Notes: generated by a model from the sequence alone, not told the origin. A stretch of 64,000 nucleotides of DNA from Streptomyces sp. CB09001 (GCF_003369795.1 NZ_CP026730.1:7555001-7619000); one strand, 5' to 3'; shown: positions 41,665 to 50,736, counted from the first letter of the stretch. Made by a program: numbers and translations.

Positions 41665-42150
41665 ATCAGCAGCGGGGCGGTACGCCCAGGAGGGCACCTA
41701 CGAGCTGCAGCGCCGGCTCGCCGCGCACGGAATCCACCGGCGCGGTGGCCGCACACCCCGGCAGGTCCAGCACCGGACTCGCCCGAAACACCCCCGGCAG
41801 GTCCAGCACCGGACTCGCCCGAAACACCCCCGGCAGGTCCAGCACCGGACTCGCCCGAAACACCCCCGCGGCCCTTGGCTCCCGCTCAGCCGGCTCGCGC
41901 CGCTGATCACCCAGACACCGGCGATGGGCGCGCTGCCGACCCTGCGCGCCGCCACCGACCCCGCCGTGCTCGGCGGCCAGTACTACGGCCCCGGCGGACG
42001 CAACGAGGTCAAGGGCCACCCCCGGCTGGTCACCTCCAGCGCGGAGTCGTACGAGGGAGCCGTCCAGCAGCGGCTCTGGGCCGCTTCCGAAGACCTCACC
42101 GGGGCGAAGTTCGCCATCGCTCGGTCCGAGGAGAGCCCCCGTCCCTCCGG
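41665..42150 (+). pseudogene. SDR pseudogene with frameshifts and a triplicated 36-bp unit
   Basis: One frame begins TYELQRRLAAHG. A one-base shift near 41729 is needed to continue as AVAAHPGRSSTGLARNTP, the normal SDR helix after the AHPG motif. That GRSSTGLARNTP unit is then present three times because of a 36-bp tandem repeat. After the repeats another shift returns to the first frame, WLPLSRLAPLITQTPAMG, TLRAATDPAVLGGQYYGPGG and RLWAASEDLTGAKF, the standard end of this SDR subgroup. The N-terminal cofactor half is missing. No functional product is possible. Confidence 0.7.
41760..41867 (+). repeat. Three tandem copies of a 36-bp unit
   Basis: Identical copies at 41760-41795, 41796-41831 and 41832-41867, in phase with codons (12 residues, GRSSTGLARNTP, per copy). 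The copies abut with no spacers. It lies inside the SDR pseudogene and appears to be amplification of that gene's own coding sequence. Confidence 0.92.
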
Positions 42151-42198
42151 ACCGGCCGCACCCACAGCGCGAAGACTTCGCTTCCGGACCCGGCGACG

Positions 42199-43125
42199 TC
42201 AGGCTTCGCGTACGAGCAGGTCGTGCGCGGACTCCCGGAAGTGGGCGACGAGCGGGTTGGCGTCCGAGTGTCGAGCGGCGACCACCACCTGGCAGGGTTC
42301 CACTCCCTGGACCGGGACGGTGGCGAGGTCGTCGCGGAGTGTGCACCGCCGGTCGTCGGCCGGCACGAGGGCGACGGCCCGGCCGTCGGCGACGACTTCG
42401 AGCTTGTCCTCGAAGGTGTCGACGAGCATGGGACCGAGCGGAGCCGGGCTGCCGTCCGGACGCGGGTCGAGCCGCCAGAACCCGGTCCACAGCGCCGCCA
42501 TGCCGGCGCAGGCCACGAGGGGCTCGTCGGTGAAGTCGTCCGGGGTGACCGACTTCTTGCGGGCGAGACGGTGGAAGGCGGGTACGAGCAGCGCCCGGGG
42601 TTCGTCGTAGAGGACGGTCACGTCCAGACCGTCGCCCGGGATCGGCAGCGGCGTGCGCAGGACGAGCACGTCGACTCGTCCCTCGGGCAGGGCGCGGGCT
42701 TCGTCCCAGTCCAGGTGAAGGGTGCGGACGTGGGCGTCGGGGTGACGGCGACGCAGATCCCGCACCGCGGGGGTGATGACGAGGTCCTCCACGTAGCCGA
42801 TGGTGACCGTACGCGGCGGCGCGGCGGCGCGTGCGCTGAGCACCGCCCGGTGCGCCGTGTGCAGGAGGATCTGTGCCTGCGGGAGGAAGGCCGCGCCGGC
42901 TGCGGTGAGGCGACTGCCCTGAGTCGTGCGCTCCAGCAGGCGCACACCGAGAGCGTCCTCCAGCCGCTGGATCTGACGGCTCAGGGAGGGCTGGGCAACG
43001 CGGAGCGCGGCGGCCGCCCGCGCGAAATTCAGATGCTCGGCGACGACCGTGAAGTACCGCACCAGTCTCAGATCCAGGTCAGGGCCAGGGCTGCGCAGGG
43101 TCGAGGGCAGGACTTCGTCGGACAT
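42199..43125 (-). CDS. LysR-family transcriptional regulator
   Basis: A 308-residue LysR protein with N-terminal winged HTH LVRYFTVVAEHLNFARAAAALRVAQPSLSRQIQRLEDALGVRLLER (about residues 20-65). The periplasmic-binding-like effector domain follows (TVTIGYVEDLVITPAVRDL, LDVTVLYDEPRALLV, EVVADGRAVALVP). Divergent from the SDR at 43282, with a T-N11-A palindrome between them, so it probably regulates that SDR and itself. Confidence 0.93.
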   Translation of the reverse strand: MSDEVLPSTLRSPGPDLDLRLVRYFTVVAEHLNFARAAAALRVAQPSLSRQIQRLEDALGVRLLERTTQGSRLTAAGAAFLPQAQILLHTAHRAVLSARAAAPPRTVTIGYVEDLVITPAVRDLRRRHPDAHVRTLHLDWDEARALPEGRVDVLVLRTPLPIPGDGLDVTVLYDEPRALLVPAFHRLARKKSVTPDDFTDEPLVACAGMAALWTGFWRLDPRPDGSPAPLGPMLVDTFEDKLEVVADGRAVALVPADDRRCTLRDDLATVPVQGVEPCQVVVAARHSDANPLVAHFRESAHDLLVREA

Positions 43126-43143
43126 ACCGGCAGCCTACCCGTG

Positions 43144-43158
43144 ATGCAGATTCTGCAT
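43144..43158. promoter_or_regulatory. LysR-type binding site ATGCAGATTCTGCAT
   Basis: Perfect 7-1-7 palindrome with the T-N11-A pattern of LysR recognition sites, 19 bp upstream of the LysR start. A half site GTGCAGA follows at about 43166, as expected for a recognition/activation pair. Confidence 0.68.
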
Positions 43159-43281
43159 GACGGGGTGCAGAACGGGTCTTGGACACCTGATTCGGACGGT
43201 TGTTGACTCGAACCTGTCCAGCGAGGTTCGACCGCTCGGACGTAAGCCAATAGCCGTAGCAACAGATGGAGTGTGTCCGAA

Positions 43282-44025
43282 ATGGGCGAGTACGCAGGTA
43301 AGCGTGTGGTGATTACCGGAGGCAGCAGCGGTTTTGGACTGGCTACCGCGCAACTGCTCGTGGACGGAGGGGCACACGTGCTGATCACCGGGCGGAACCA
43401 GACCACTCTGGACGCCGCCCGAGACCGGCTCGGCGAGAGGGCGATCGCGGTCCGCAGCGACGCCGCATCGCTGCCCGACATCGACGCCCTGGCCGACCGG
43501 GTGAAGGCCGAGTTCGGCACGGTCGACGCCCTGTTCGCCAACGCCGGAGTCAACGGCTTCGCACCGTTCGAGGCGACCAGCGAAGCGCTCTTCGATCAGC
43601 TGCTGGCCGTCAACGCCAAGGGCCCCTACTTCACGGTGCAGAAGCTCGCTCCGCTACTGGCGGAAGGCAGCGGTGTCGTGCTCACCACATCCGTGGCGAA
43701 CGTGCTGGGACTCCCGACGCTCAGCGCGTACGCGGCCGGCAAGGCAGCGGTGCGCTCGATGACCCGCAGCCTGGCCCGGGAGCTGCTCACCCGAAAGATC
43801 CGGGTCAACGCGGTCAGCCCCGGCCCGATCGACTCCGGAATCCTGGAGAAGTCGATGCCCCGGGAGGCGGCCGAACAGACCAAGGCACAGATGGCGGCCG
43901 ACAACCCCATGCTGCGCATGGGCACCCCCGCCGAAGTCGCCAGGGCGGTGGTGTTCCTGGCCTTCGACGCCACCTACACCACCGGCGCCGAACTCGCCGT
44001 GGACGGCGGCGGCTCCCAGCTCTGA
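43282..44025 (+). CDS. Short-chain dehydrogenase/reductase (SDR)
   Basis: A 247-residue SDR with TGGSSGFGLA cofactor loop, ITGRNQ (Arg after the second strand favours NADP), NAGVN, Ser in TTSVAN, YAAGK and SPGPIDSG. The start is the ATG at 43282 with GGAG (43268-43271); a GTG nine bases earlier is an alternative. Similar in sequence and size to the SDR at 5296 (VFITGR/VLITGR, TVQKL/TVQKAL), so the two are probably related copies. Under LysR control. Confidence 0.92.
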   Translation: MGEYAGKRVVITGGSSGFGLATAQLLVDGGAHVLITGRNQTTLDAARDRLGERAIAVRSDAASLPDIDALADRVKAEFGTVDALFANAGVNGFAPFEATSEALFDQLLAVNAKGPYFTVQKLAPLLAEGSGVVLTTSVANVLGLPTLSAYAAGKAAVRSMTRSLARELLTRKIRVNAVSPGPIDSGILEKSMPREAAEQTKAQMAADNPMLRMGTPAEVARAVVFLAFDATYTTGAELAVDGGGSQL

Positions 44026-44035
44026 CGCTCGGCGC

Positions 44036-44706
44036 CGGGAAGCGAGGAAACGTCCACGCGTGTAGTCGTCATCGGCACCAGTGGCCCCAGCAGTGGCCCA
44101 CCTCGCTTCCCGAGCGCTCACTCCCAGGTCGGCAACCGGTTCTCGGGCACGCTGACCCGTGACTTTCTCACCGCGGACCTCCCCGCCGGTTCTGGAGGGC
44201 GCCTTCGGGTGGAACCCGGACGGATGGGGCACCTCCGGCCCTTCCTGGTGGCCGGTCAAATCGGGTGAGCAGCGCTCGCCGGGAGCGAGCTCAGCAACCG
44301 GCCGCTGCCCGCAGAAGCGGACGCTCCACAACGCGTACCGCTGCTGATCGGTACAGCGATAGGTCTTGCCGAAACCGTTGTCGAGGATCTCGGTCCAAGC
44401 GTCGCCCTGTCCGTAATGCGCGAACAGCCGGTCACTGCGCCGCGACGCATCCTCCCCGGACTCGGCCGGGGTCTGGTAGATCACCTCATGCAGTTGGCCG
44501 CGCCAGTGAGTGAGAAGCAGCCGGCCGCCGTCGACCAGGTAGGTGTCCACGACCGCGTCGGGAGCGTTCTGGTGAGGGCGTGAAGACTCGAGTTCGCCGG
44601 GGACCCGCGCTTCGTCGGCGGCGCACGACAACTCCAGCAACGGCAGGTCATCAGCGGATGCAAGTATGTGACCTGCGTGTTCTCTGTCGTACCCACAATT
44701 TTTCAA
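44036..44706 (-). pseudogene. Hypothetical gene, probably decaying
   Basis: One minus-strand frame from a TTG at 44706 has natural-protein character: DDLPLLELSCAADEARVPGE, then VVDTYLVDGGRLLLTHWRG, QLHEVIYQTPAESGEDASRR and WTEILDNGFGKTYRCTDQQ. It then drifts without a stop into sequence antisense to the SDR. GAAGGAG sits too close to the TTG; a GTG in another frame (44696) is better placed, suggesting an early frameshift. No family recognised. It fills most of the 787-bp gap between the SDR and the sigma factor gene. Confidence 0.4.
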
Positions 44707-44812
44707 GCTCCTTCAACACGCATGTCGGGGGCCGCGTATCCCCTGGTGACCACATCGTCTGCGGAAATGGACGGCAACATGGCCCCCTGGCACGGATCGG
44801 ACACGGACGGCC

Positions 44813-45400
44813 GTGTCGGTGAGCGGTAGCCCCGTGAAGTGGCTGCGTGGACGGTTCGCGTCGAAGGGCGTGGAGCCGACCGCGCTGCGCACCGACCGCC
44901 AGGTGCGGGCCGCCTACGATCTCTACGGGGGTGAACTCTTCGGGTTCGCGTTCAAGGCCCTGGACGACCGGCAGCTCGCCGAGGACGTGGTCCAGGAGAC
45001 CTTCGTCCGAGCCTGGAAGTCGCCCCGCGGTTTCGACCCGGCGCAGGGGTCCATGCGGACCTGGCTGTTCGCCATCGCCCGGAACGCGGTGGTGGACGCC
45101 ATCCGGCGGCGCAAGGTCCGCGAGGGCACGGGCTGCTCGTCCTGGGACGCGGTGGCCGAGTCGTCCTCGGCGTTCGACCCCGTCGATCAGCTCCTGGAGC
45201 GGATCCAGCTGGGGGAGGCGCTGGAGCGGTTGAGTCCGCAGCACAGGGAGGCGGTGGTGGAGGTGTACTTCGGCGGTCGTACCTGCGCAGAACTGGGTGA
45301 GGAGCTGGGGGTCCCGGCGTCCACCATGCGCAGCCGGCTGTACTACGGCGTGCGGTCGTTGCGGCTCATCCTCGAGGAGAACGGGTGGCTGGCACCATGA
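44813..45400 (+). CDS. ECF-type RNA polymerase sigma factor
   Basis: A 195-residue sigma factor. Region 2 spans about residues 33-100 (LYGGELFGFAFKALDDRQLAEDVVQETFVRAW, TWLFAIARNAVVDAIRRRK). Region 4 spans about 135-188 (LSPQHREAVVEVYFGGRTCAELGEELGVPASTMRSRL). GTG starts at 44813 and 44834 are both possible. The stop overlaps the anti-sigma start (ATGA), the classic arrangement for a sigma/anti-sigma pair. It likely drives its own operon, including the beta-propeller and YcnI-like genes. Confidence 0.93.
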   Translation: MSVSGSPVKWLRGRFASKGVEPTALRTDRQVRAAYDLYGGELFGFAFKALDDRQLAEDVVQETFVRAWKSPRGFDPAQGSMRTWLFAIARNAVVDAIRRRKVREGTGCSSWDAVAESSSAFDPVDQLLERIQLGEALERLSPQHREAVVEVYFGGRTCAELGEELGVPASTMRSRLYYGVRSLRLILEENGWLAP

Positions 45401-46092
45401 ACAAGGCATGCGTCCCGTATCGGCCGCTCCTGACCGAACACCTGCTGCTCGGCACCCCGCTGTCCGAGGAACTCTCCCGGCACCTCGACCAGTGCCCGGA
45501 CTGCGCCCGCGAAGCCGCCGAGACCGAGGACGTGGTGCGCACACTGCGACGGGCCGACCCCTTCGCCGACCCGGTGGGCGAAGGCGTCCCGGCGGTGCGT
45601 CCACGGCCTTCCAACGATCTCGGCGACCGTATCCGACGGGTCGTGGCCACCCCGCCGCGGCCCGCCCCCCGGCCCCGCTACCGGCGCCGTATCGCCCTGG
45701 GCGCGTCCGCCGCCTTCGTCACGGTGGCCGCGGCGGTCGTCCCGCTCACGCTGGACCAGGACCGGCCGTCGCCCACGACGACGGCGTCCGTGGTGCTTGT
45801 CCGTGACGGAGGGATGGTCGAGCACCCCGGAGGCACAGAGGTGCCGGTGGTGCTGTCCGGGCTCAAGAAGGGCGAGACCTACCGGATGATGACCGTCAAC
45901 GCCGACGGCAAGCGCATGCCGGGCGGCAGCGTACGGGCCGAGTCCGACGCAGACGTCTCCACCCGCATGATGACGGCCATGCGCCGTGACACCATCACCG
46001 CCCTGCTGGTCGAGGACGAATCGGGGCGTGTGGTGACTCACGTCCGTGTGCCGGCGCCGCCGTCCTCGCCGTCCGCGTCCCGGCCGGCCTGA
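45397..46092 (+). CDS. Zinc-type transmembrane anti-sigma factor
   Basis: A 231-residue protein. The zinc-binding anti-sigma motif HLDQCPDC (His29, Cys33, Cys36: H-x3-C-x2-C) lies in the N-terminal domain. One TM helix is near residues 97-117 (ALGASAAFVTVAAAVVPLTL), then an extracellular domain with VVLSGLKKGETYRMMTVNADG and Met-rich stretches (RMMTAMRRD). It would hold the sigma factor at the membrane and release it on an external signal. The Met/His content outside suggests metal or redox sensing, which is inference. Confidence 0.88.
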   Translation: MNKACVPYRPLLTEHLLLGTPLSEELSRHLDQCPDCAREAAETEDVVRTLRRADPFADPVGEGVPAVRPRPSNDLGDRIRRVVATPPRPAPRPRYRRRIALGASAAFVTVAAAVVPLTLDQDRPSPTTTASVVLVRDGGMVEHPGGTEVPVVLSGLKKGETYRMMTVNADGKRMPGGSVRAESDADVSTRMMTAMRRDTITALLVEDESGRVVTHVRVPAPPSSPSASRPA

Positions 46093-46217
46093 CAGCCCCA
46101 AACACACATACCAACTGACGCCGCATGCACCGGGCGCTCGGGCGGTCCGCCGTACCCGAAATCCCCGGCGCTCCGCCCTGCCCGAAAACAACAGCCAACA
46201 GACAACGGAGACCCAAG

Positions 46218-47762
46218 ATGTCTACTGCGCGTCGTGCGACATGGATGCTCATCGCCACGCTGGGAGTGGGAGGCGGCGGTGTCGCGGCCGCTTCCATCGC
46301 ACAGGCGAGTTCCGAGCCCGCGTCCAAGACCGTGGCCACGGACCAGCACCGCCCGGTCCCGGTCTCGGGCCGGGACCGGATCTACACCGCCGACCAGTCG
46401 TCCAACACGGTGTCGGTGATCGACCCGTCGACCAACAGGACGCTGGGCACCATCGCCCTGGGCGACCAGCGCGTCGGCAGCGCCTTCAGCCCGCAGTACA
46501 CCGGTGACTCCGGGGTGCACGGACTGGCCTACTCGCCGGACCACCGTCTGCTGGCCGTGGTGAGCGTCACGAGCAACACGGTGCACATGGTGGACACCAG
46601 GACCAACAAGGTCCTCAACACCACCGACGTGGGCCGCGCCGCCCACGAGGGCAGCTTCACCGCCGACGGCAAGGAGTTCTGGGTCGCCAACCGCGGCCGC
46701 GACACGATCTCCGTCGTCGACACCGAGCACGGCGGCGTCACCGGCACCGTACGCGTCGGCGACGGGCCCTCGAAGGTGCTCATGAGCCCTGACGGCCGGT
46801 ACGCGTACGTCAACTTCACCAGCAAGGCCGAGGTCGACGTGATCGACGTGCGCTCCCACAAGATCGTCAAGCGGATCACCGGGCTCGGTTCCACCTTCTC
46901 CTCCGACCAGGCCATCTCCCAGGACGGAAAGCAGATCTGGGTCTCGCACAAGCGCGACGGCAGGATCACCGTGCTCGACCTCAGGCACGACGAGGTCGTC
47001 ACGGTGCTGAACACCGGCCCGGACACCAACCACCCGCAGTTCGTCGACAACCGCAAGGGGAAGTTCGTCTACCTGACGATGGGCGGGCTCGACGAGACCT
47101 GGGTCTACAAGCGGACCGACGGCGCCCCCGAGCTCCTCACCAAGATCAAGAACCGTGGCCACGCCCCGCACGGCGCCTGGGGCAGCGGCGACGGCTCCCG
47201 CCTCTACATCGGCCTGGAGAAGTCCGACGCGGTGGACGTCATCGACACGGTCACCAACAAGGTGGTCGACACCATCGCCTCCGGCCAGGAACCGCAGGCC
47301 ATCGTCTACGCCCCCCGGGCCACCGACCGGCCCGGCAGCGCTCCCAACCTCGGCCACCAGGGACTGGGCCAGCAGGCCCACAACGTGCCCACCACGCTGC
47401 CCAACGGCGAGCGCGGCGACACCCTGGACCCGGTCAAGGGCCGCGTCCTGGAGGCCACCATCCGCCCCGTGGCCGGACTGGACATGATCCAGCTGCAGGC
47501 GCGCGGGCTCAAGGCCGACACCGTCTACCAGGCCTACTCCGTGGCCGACAACGGCAGGAAGACCCCGCTGCGGACCTTCCCCACCGACAAGAACGGCACG
47601 ACGCCCATGGCGCTGTCCTTCGGCGCCTTCGAGGGCAAGGGCATCTCCATCGAGGTCAAGGGCGTCGTGACCCCCGTCCAGAAGGCGGCCTTCGCCTCGC
47701 AGGCCGGCGGTCACACCCACGGTGTGAAGACCGCCGACCTCCTGTTCTGCGACTGCTGCTGA
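46218..47762 (+). CDS. Secreted YVTN-type beta-propeller protein with Cys-rich C-terminus
   Basis: A 514-residue protein. Signal peptide MSTARRATWMLIATLGVGGGG to about residue 30. Seven or so YVTN/NHL-like repeats (DQSSNTVSVIDPSTNRTLG, SNTVHMVDTRTNKVL, DTISVVDTEHGGV, SDAVDVIDTVTNKVVDT). A separate C-terminal beta domain spans about 415-490 and the tail ends HTHGVKTADLLFCDCC. The His-x-His and Cys-x-Cys-Cys tail looks like a metal site or attachment signal. Start set by GGAG. Between the anti-sigma and YcnI genes; a role in metal handling at the surface is suggested. Confidence 0.86.
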   Translation: MSTARRATWMLIATLGVGGGGVAAASIAQASSEPASKTVATDQHRPVPVSGRDRIYTADQSSNTVSVIDPSTNRTLGTIALGDQRVGSAFSPQYTGDSGVHGLAYSPDHRLLAVVSVTSNTVHMVDTRTNKVLNTTDVGRAAHEGSFTADGKEFWVANRGRDTISVVDTEHGGVTGTVRVGDGPSKVLMSPDGRYAYVNFTSKAEVDVIDVRSHKIVKRITGLGSTFSSDQAISQDGKQIWVSHKRDGRITVLDLRHDEVVTVLNTGPDTNHPQFVDNRKGKFVYLTMGGLDETWVYKRTDGAPELLTKIKNRGHAPHGAWGSGDGSRLYIGLEKSDAVDVIDTVTNKVVDTIASGQEPQAIVYAPRATDRPGSAPNLGHQGLGQQAHNVPTTLPNGERGDTLDPVKGRVLEATIRPVAGLDMIQLQARGLKADTVYQAYSVADNGRKTPLRTFPTDKNGTTPMALSFGAFEGKGISIEVKGVVTPVQKAAFASQAGGHTHGVKTADLLFCDCC

Positions 47763-47797
47763 CCTCAACCCCGATCCCGACCTGAGAGGACGTTGCC

Positions 47798-48526
47798 ATG
47801 TCCCGCCGCACTCGACGGCACCTCACCCCACTGATCACTGTCGCCGGGGCGGCGGGCGCGGTCCTGCTCTCGGCCGGCGCCGCCACGGCCCATGTCCGGG
47901 TCATCGGCGACGTCATCCCCGGCAAGCCGGCGACCCTGCAGTTCCGCGTGCCCAGCGAACTGGCGGAGGCCACCACCGTCCGCATCACGGTCGAGGTCCC
48001 GAAGGACCTGATGATCACCTCGGTGCCGAAGCTCGACGGATGGAACCAGGAGACGCTCCCCGGGACGGGAGGCAAGGGTACGCAGCTGGTATGGACGGCG
48101 GAGCAGGGACACGAGATCCAGCCCGCCCAGAGCGAGACCTTCCAGGCGAACGTCGGCCCGATTCCGGACCGGTACTCCCTGACCTTCAACACGGAACAGA
48201 CCTACTCCAACGGCACGGCCGTCGCATGGAACCAGCCCAGGACCGGTGCCGAGGAACCGGAGTTCCCCGCACCGGTCCTCGTCGTGGACCCCGAGGCCGG
48301 CCCGCCGCCCGGATCCGCCGACGGTGCCCAGCAGCCGGGCACCTCCGCAGCCGCCCCCGCGCCCTCCGTCGACGCGGCGACACCCGCACCGGCCGCCGCG
48401 GAGGACTCCGACTCCGGGTCGCCCCTCCCGCTGATCGCGCTGATCGGAGCGGGAGTTGCGGTGGCCGCGGCCCTCGCCGCCGCCGTACTGCGACGGCGGG
48501 GGGCGCGGGACGGCTCGCACGTGTAG
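47798..48526 (+). CDS. YcnI-like (DUF1775) copper-type membrane-anchored protein
   Basis: A 242-residue protein. Signal peptide to about residue 31 (GAVLLSAGAATA), after which a cleaved form would begin with His (HVRVIGDV), the N-terminal His used for Cu(II) binding in characterised YcnI. The domain includes KLDGWNQETL and GTAVAWNQP. A Pro/Ala linker and a C-terminal TM helix (LIALIGAGVAVAAALAAAVL) with basic stop-transfer follow. It lies 35 bp downstream of the propeller gene. Probably binds copper outside the membrane. Confidence 0.9.
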   Translation: MSRRTRRHLTPLITVAGAAGAVLLSAGAATAHVRVIGDVIPGKPATLQFRVPSELAEATTVRITVEVPKDLMITSVPKLDGWNQETLPGTGGKGTQLVWTAEQGHEIQPAQSETFQANVGPIPDRYSLTFNTEQTYSNGTAVAWNQPRTGAEEPEFPAPVLVVDPEAGPPPGSADGAQQPGTSAAAPAPSVDAATPAPAAAEDSDSGSPLPLIALIGAGVAVAAALAAAVLRRRGARDGSHV

Positions 48527-48537
48527 CACCCCGGCCC

Positions 48538-48705
48538 ACCAGGACGTCCGACCGGGCCGACGAGATCGTGGCCCGGATGCCCGCGAAAGTGGACGCGGTG
48601 GGGGAGCGGGTGGCGGCCGTGCCCGAGGCGGAACGGCCCACGTACTTCGTCTTCGACCTCGGACACGCGTGGGTGACAGGGCCGAACCCAGGACGAGGGC
48701 GGTGA
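48538..48705 (+). pseudogene. Gene fragment, possibly from a substrate-binding protein
   Basis: A 56-codon frame with natural-protein character (SDRADEIVARMPAKVDAVGE, VPEAERPTYFVFDLG) and no start. It resembles the middle of ABC transporter substrate-binding proteins but is too short to be sure. A 42-codon ORF follows at 48711-48839 (MTDRIGNVTRQRYQQLV) without a good ribosome site. From there to 49034 no further gene was recognised. Confidence 0.35.
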
Positions 48706-49034
48706 CCTTCATGACCGACCGGATCGGGAACGTCACCCGGCAGCGTTACCAACAGCTCGTCACCCAGGCCAAGGAAATGATCGCGCGGGTCGCCCGCGCG
48801 CCGCGTGCTGTGCGGAGATCTCCCCCGAGCGACGGCTAGTCTCCGGCTGGCGGTTCACCAGTAGCGGTCTGCAGCGACTCGATCGCACGAACTGCCTCGG
48901 CTACGCCGGGTGGTTCGGCAGGTGCCGTTGGTGTCGACGATGAAGCTTCTCCGGTCGGGCCGAGGAAGTCCACGGCAGCGGCGCCGCCCGCCTGGGTGCC
49001 TGCCTTGGCTCGCGGACCTCTCGCCGGGCGCCGA

Positions 49035-49517
49035 TCACAGGGCGTTGTCGAGACCGACGAACACCTTCGCGATACGCCAGTCGCCTTCGGCGTGTCGCAG
49101 CGTGACCGTGTAGAAGCCGGTCGCGATCACGGCCGGGCTCCCGCCCGCGTTCGACGTCAGCATCAGGTAGGCGCACACCACTGCGGTGTCGGCCTCCGCA
49201 TGCTGGAAGACCGTGTTGACCAGGTTGTGCCTTCGCTGGTCGGTCTGCGCTGCCGTCGCCTCTCGCACCAGGTCGACAACCGCCGCGCGTCCGACGAACG
49301 GGCCCTGCTCGACCGCACCGGCGATCGAGGCCGTCCAGGTGGAGTCCTCCGTCAGGATGCCCTCCAGCGCCACCAGATCTCCGTGATCCAGGGCGAAGGC
49401 GTAGCGCGCCAGCGTCTGCTGCACGGCGAGCCGCTCTGCGGGGTCGAGATTCACCTCCCCCGCAGGGGTTGTGGTGAGGTAGCTGCTTGCCCAGCCGAAA
49501 GCCGCAGTCGTCGTCAT
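49035..49517 (-). CDS. NTF2/SnoaL-like protein
   Basis: A 160-residue SnoaL_4-type protein: ERLAVQQTLARYAFALDHGDLVALEGILTEDSTWTASIAG, then HNLVNTVFQHAEADTAVVCAYLML and a final strand GDWRIAKVFVGLDN. The Tyr/Asp pattern of the first helix (RYAFALDHGD) is typical of dehydratase- or hydroxylase-subunit-like members. Start set at MTTTAAFGW behind GAGG. 173 bp downstream of the quinone oxidoreductase gene on the same strand. Function not predictable. Confidence 0.82.
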   Translation of the reverse strand: MTTTAAFGWASSYLTTTPAGEVNLDPAERLAVQQTLARYAFALDHGDLVALEGILTEDSTWTASIAGAVEQGPFVGRAAVVDLVREATAAQTDQRRHNLVNTVFQHAEADTAVVCAYLMLTSNAGGSPAVIATGFYTVTLRHAEGDWRIAKVFVGLDNAL

Positions 49518-49690
49518 ACCGAACCTCGTTTCGCTCTGTGGCCGCGTGAAAGAACAGGCGCGCACAGCGAGAGCGGCCGGCTGCCGTGTGCGGGGAGGAG
49601 AGAACGCGTGACGAGCGCGGCGCGGCGCCCCGCCCCGCGACCGACCGCTCGGCCGTCGGGGCGCCGGACCACTGCCGAAACGGCTCGTAC

Positions 49691-50704
49691 CTAAGCGACC
49701 GTGAGAACGATCTTGCCCTGGATGTGTCCTCGGGCGGCACGTTCGTGCGCCGCCCGGGCGTCCGCGAGCGGAAACGTGCTGTCCACGGCGACGCGGAGTG
49801 TGCCCGCGTCCAGCAGGCGTCCCAGTTCGCCGAGCTGCGCGCCGCTCGAGCGGACCTGGGCGGCCGTGACCGTGACACCCAGCTTCGCGTTCTCCTCGTC
49901 GTCGAACTGGCCGAAGTACACCGGGTACAGGGACCCGCCGCGCTTGAGGGTGCGCAGGAAGCGCCTGCTGTCGGGACCCCCGACGGTGTCCAGGACGAGA
50001 TCGACGTCACGGGCGACTTCCTCCGGCCGCTCCTTGGTGTAGTCGATGAACTCGTCGGCGCCGAGTTCGCGCAGGAACGTCTCGTGGGCGCCGGAGGCCA
50101 CGGCGATGACGCGGGCTCCCTTCCACTTGGCCAGCTGGAGAGCGAGGTGCCCCACACCACCGGCAGCGCCGTTGACGAGCACCGTGGTCTCGCTGTCGAG
50201 CCTCATCGGGCGGTGCTGGGCCTCCTGGAACGGCGAGGGATGGTCGTGCCCGAGTTCGATCAGGAACTGCCACGCCGTCAGCCCCGACATGGGCAGGCCG
50301 GCGGCCTGCACGTGGTCGACGGCAGCCGGCTTGAGTGCGAAGTCCGATGCCGGCGCGGTGACGTACTCGGCGTACGCGCCGCCTTGGAGAGTGGCGGGGA
50401 AGTGCAGCAGGCCGATCACCTCGTCTCCGACCGCGAACCCGTGGGCGTCGGTGGCCACGGCTGCCACGACACCCGAGACGTCGGTCCCCGGAATCAGGGG
50501 GAGATGGAACGGGGGCTTGAGCTCGGGAGGTACGTCGGGCATTCCCTCGCGTGCGTACCAGTCGGGCGGGTTGACACCGACCGCGTGGACGCGGACGAGC
50601 ACCTCGCCCGGCCCCGGTTCGGGAACCTGCACGTCCTCATGACGAAGCACTTCGGGACCGCCGAACTCGTGCAGCCGGATCGCCCTCATCGTGTCTGTCG
50701 GCAT
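49691..50704 (-). CDS. Quinone oxidoreductase-like MDR enzyme (zinc-free)
   Basis: A 337-residue MDR protein. The N-terminal catalytic fold lacks the zinc Cys residues (VGVNPPDWYAREGM) as in quinone reductases. The cofactor loop is VNGAAGGVGHLALQLAK and the C-terminus KAVDSTFPLADARAAHERAARGHIQGKIVL-like (actual VAVDSTFPLADARAAHE). NADPH-dependent reduction of quinones or enones is likely. The start at 50704 follows AGGAG. Divergent from TetR with a strong operator array between them. Confidence 0.9.
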   Translation of the reverse strand: MPTDTMRAIRLHEFGGPEVLRHEDVQVPEPGPGEVLVRVHAVGVNPPDWYAREGMPDVPPELKPPFHLPLIPGTDVSGVVAAVATDAHGFAVGDEVIGLLHFPATLQGGAYAEYVTAPASDFALKPAAVDHVQAAGLPMSGLTAWQFLIELGHDHPSPFQEAQHRPMRLDSETTVLVNGAAGGVGHLALQLAKWKGARVIAVASGAHETFLRELGADEFIDYTKERPEEVARDVDLVLDTVGGPDSRRFLRTLKRGGSLYPVYFGQFDDEENAKLGVTVTAAQVRSSGAQLGELGRLLDAGTLRVAVDSTFPLADARAAHERAARGHIQGKIVLTVA

Positions 50705-50736
50705 TGCTTTCTCCTGCCCCTGTCTGGGGATAGACT

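Noticed and set aside
41760..41867. Triplicated 36-bp repeat as a possible CRISPR array
   Set aside because: The copies abut with no spacers, encode part of an SDR in phase, and no cas genes are present.
43654..44035. Extension of the minus-strand hypothetical frame across the SDR gene
   Set aside because: The part opposite the SDR has antisense composition; only the part from about 44036 upward looks like real coding sequence.
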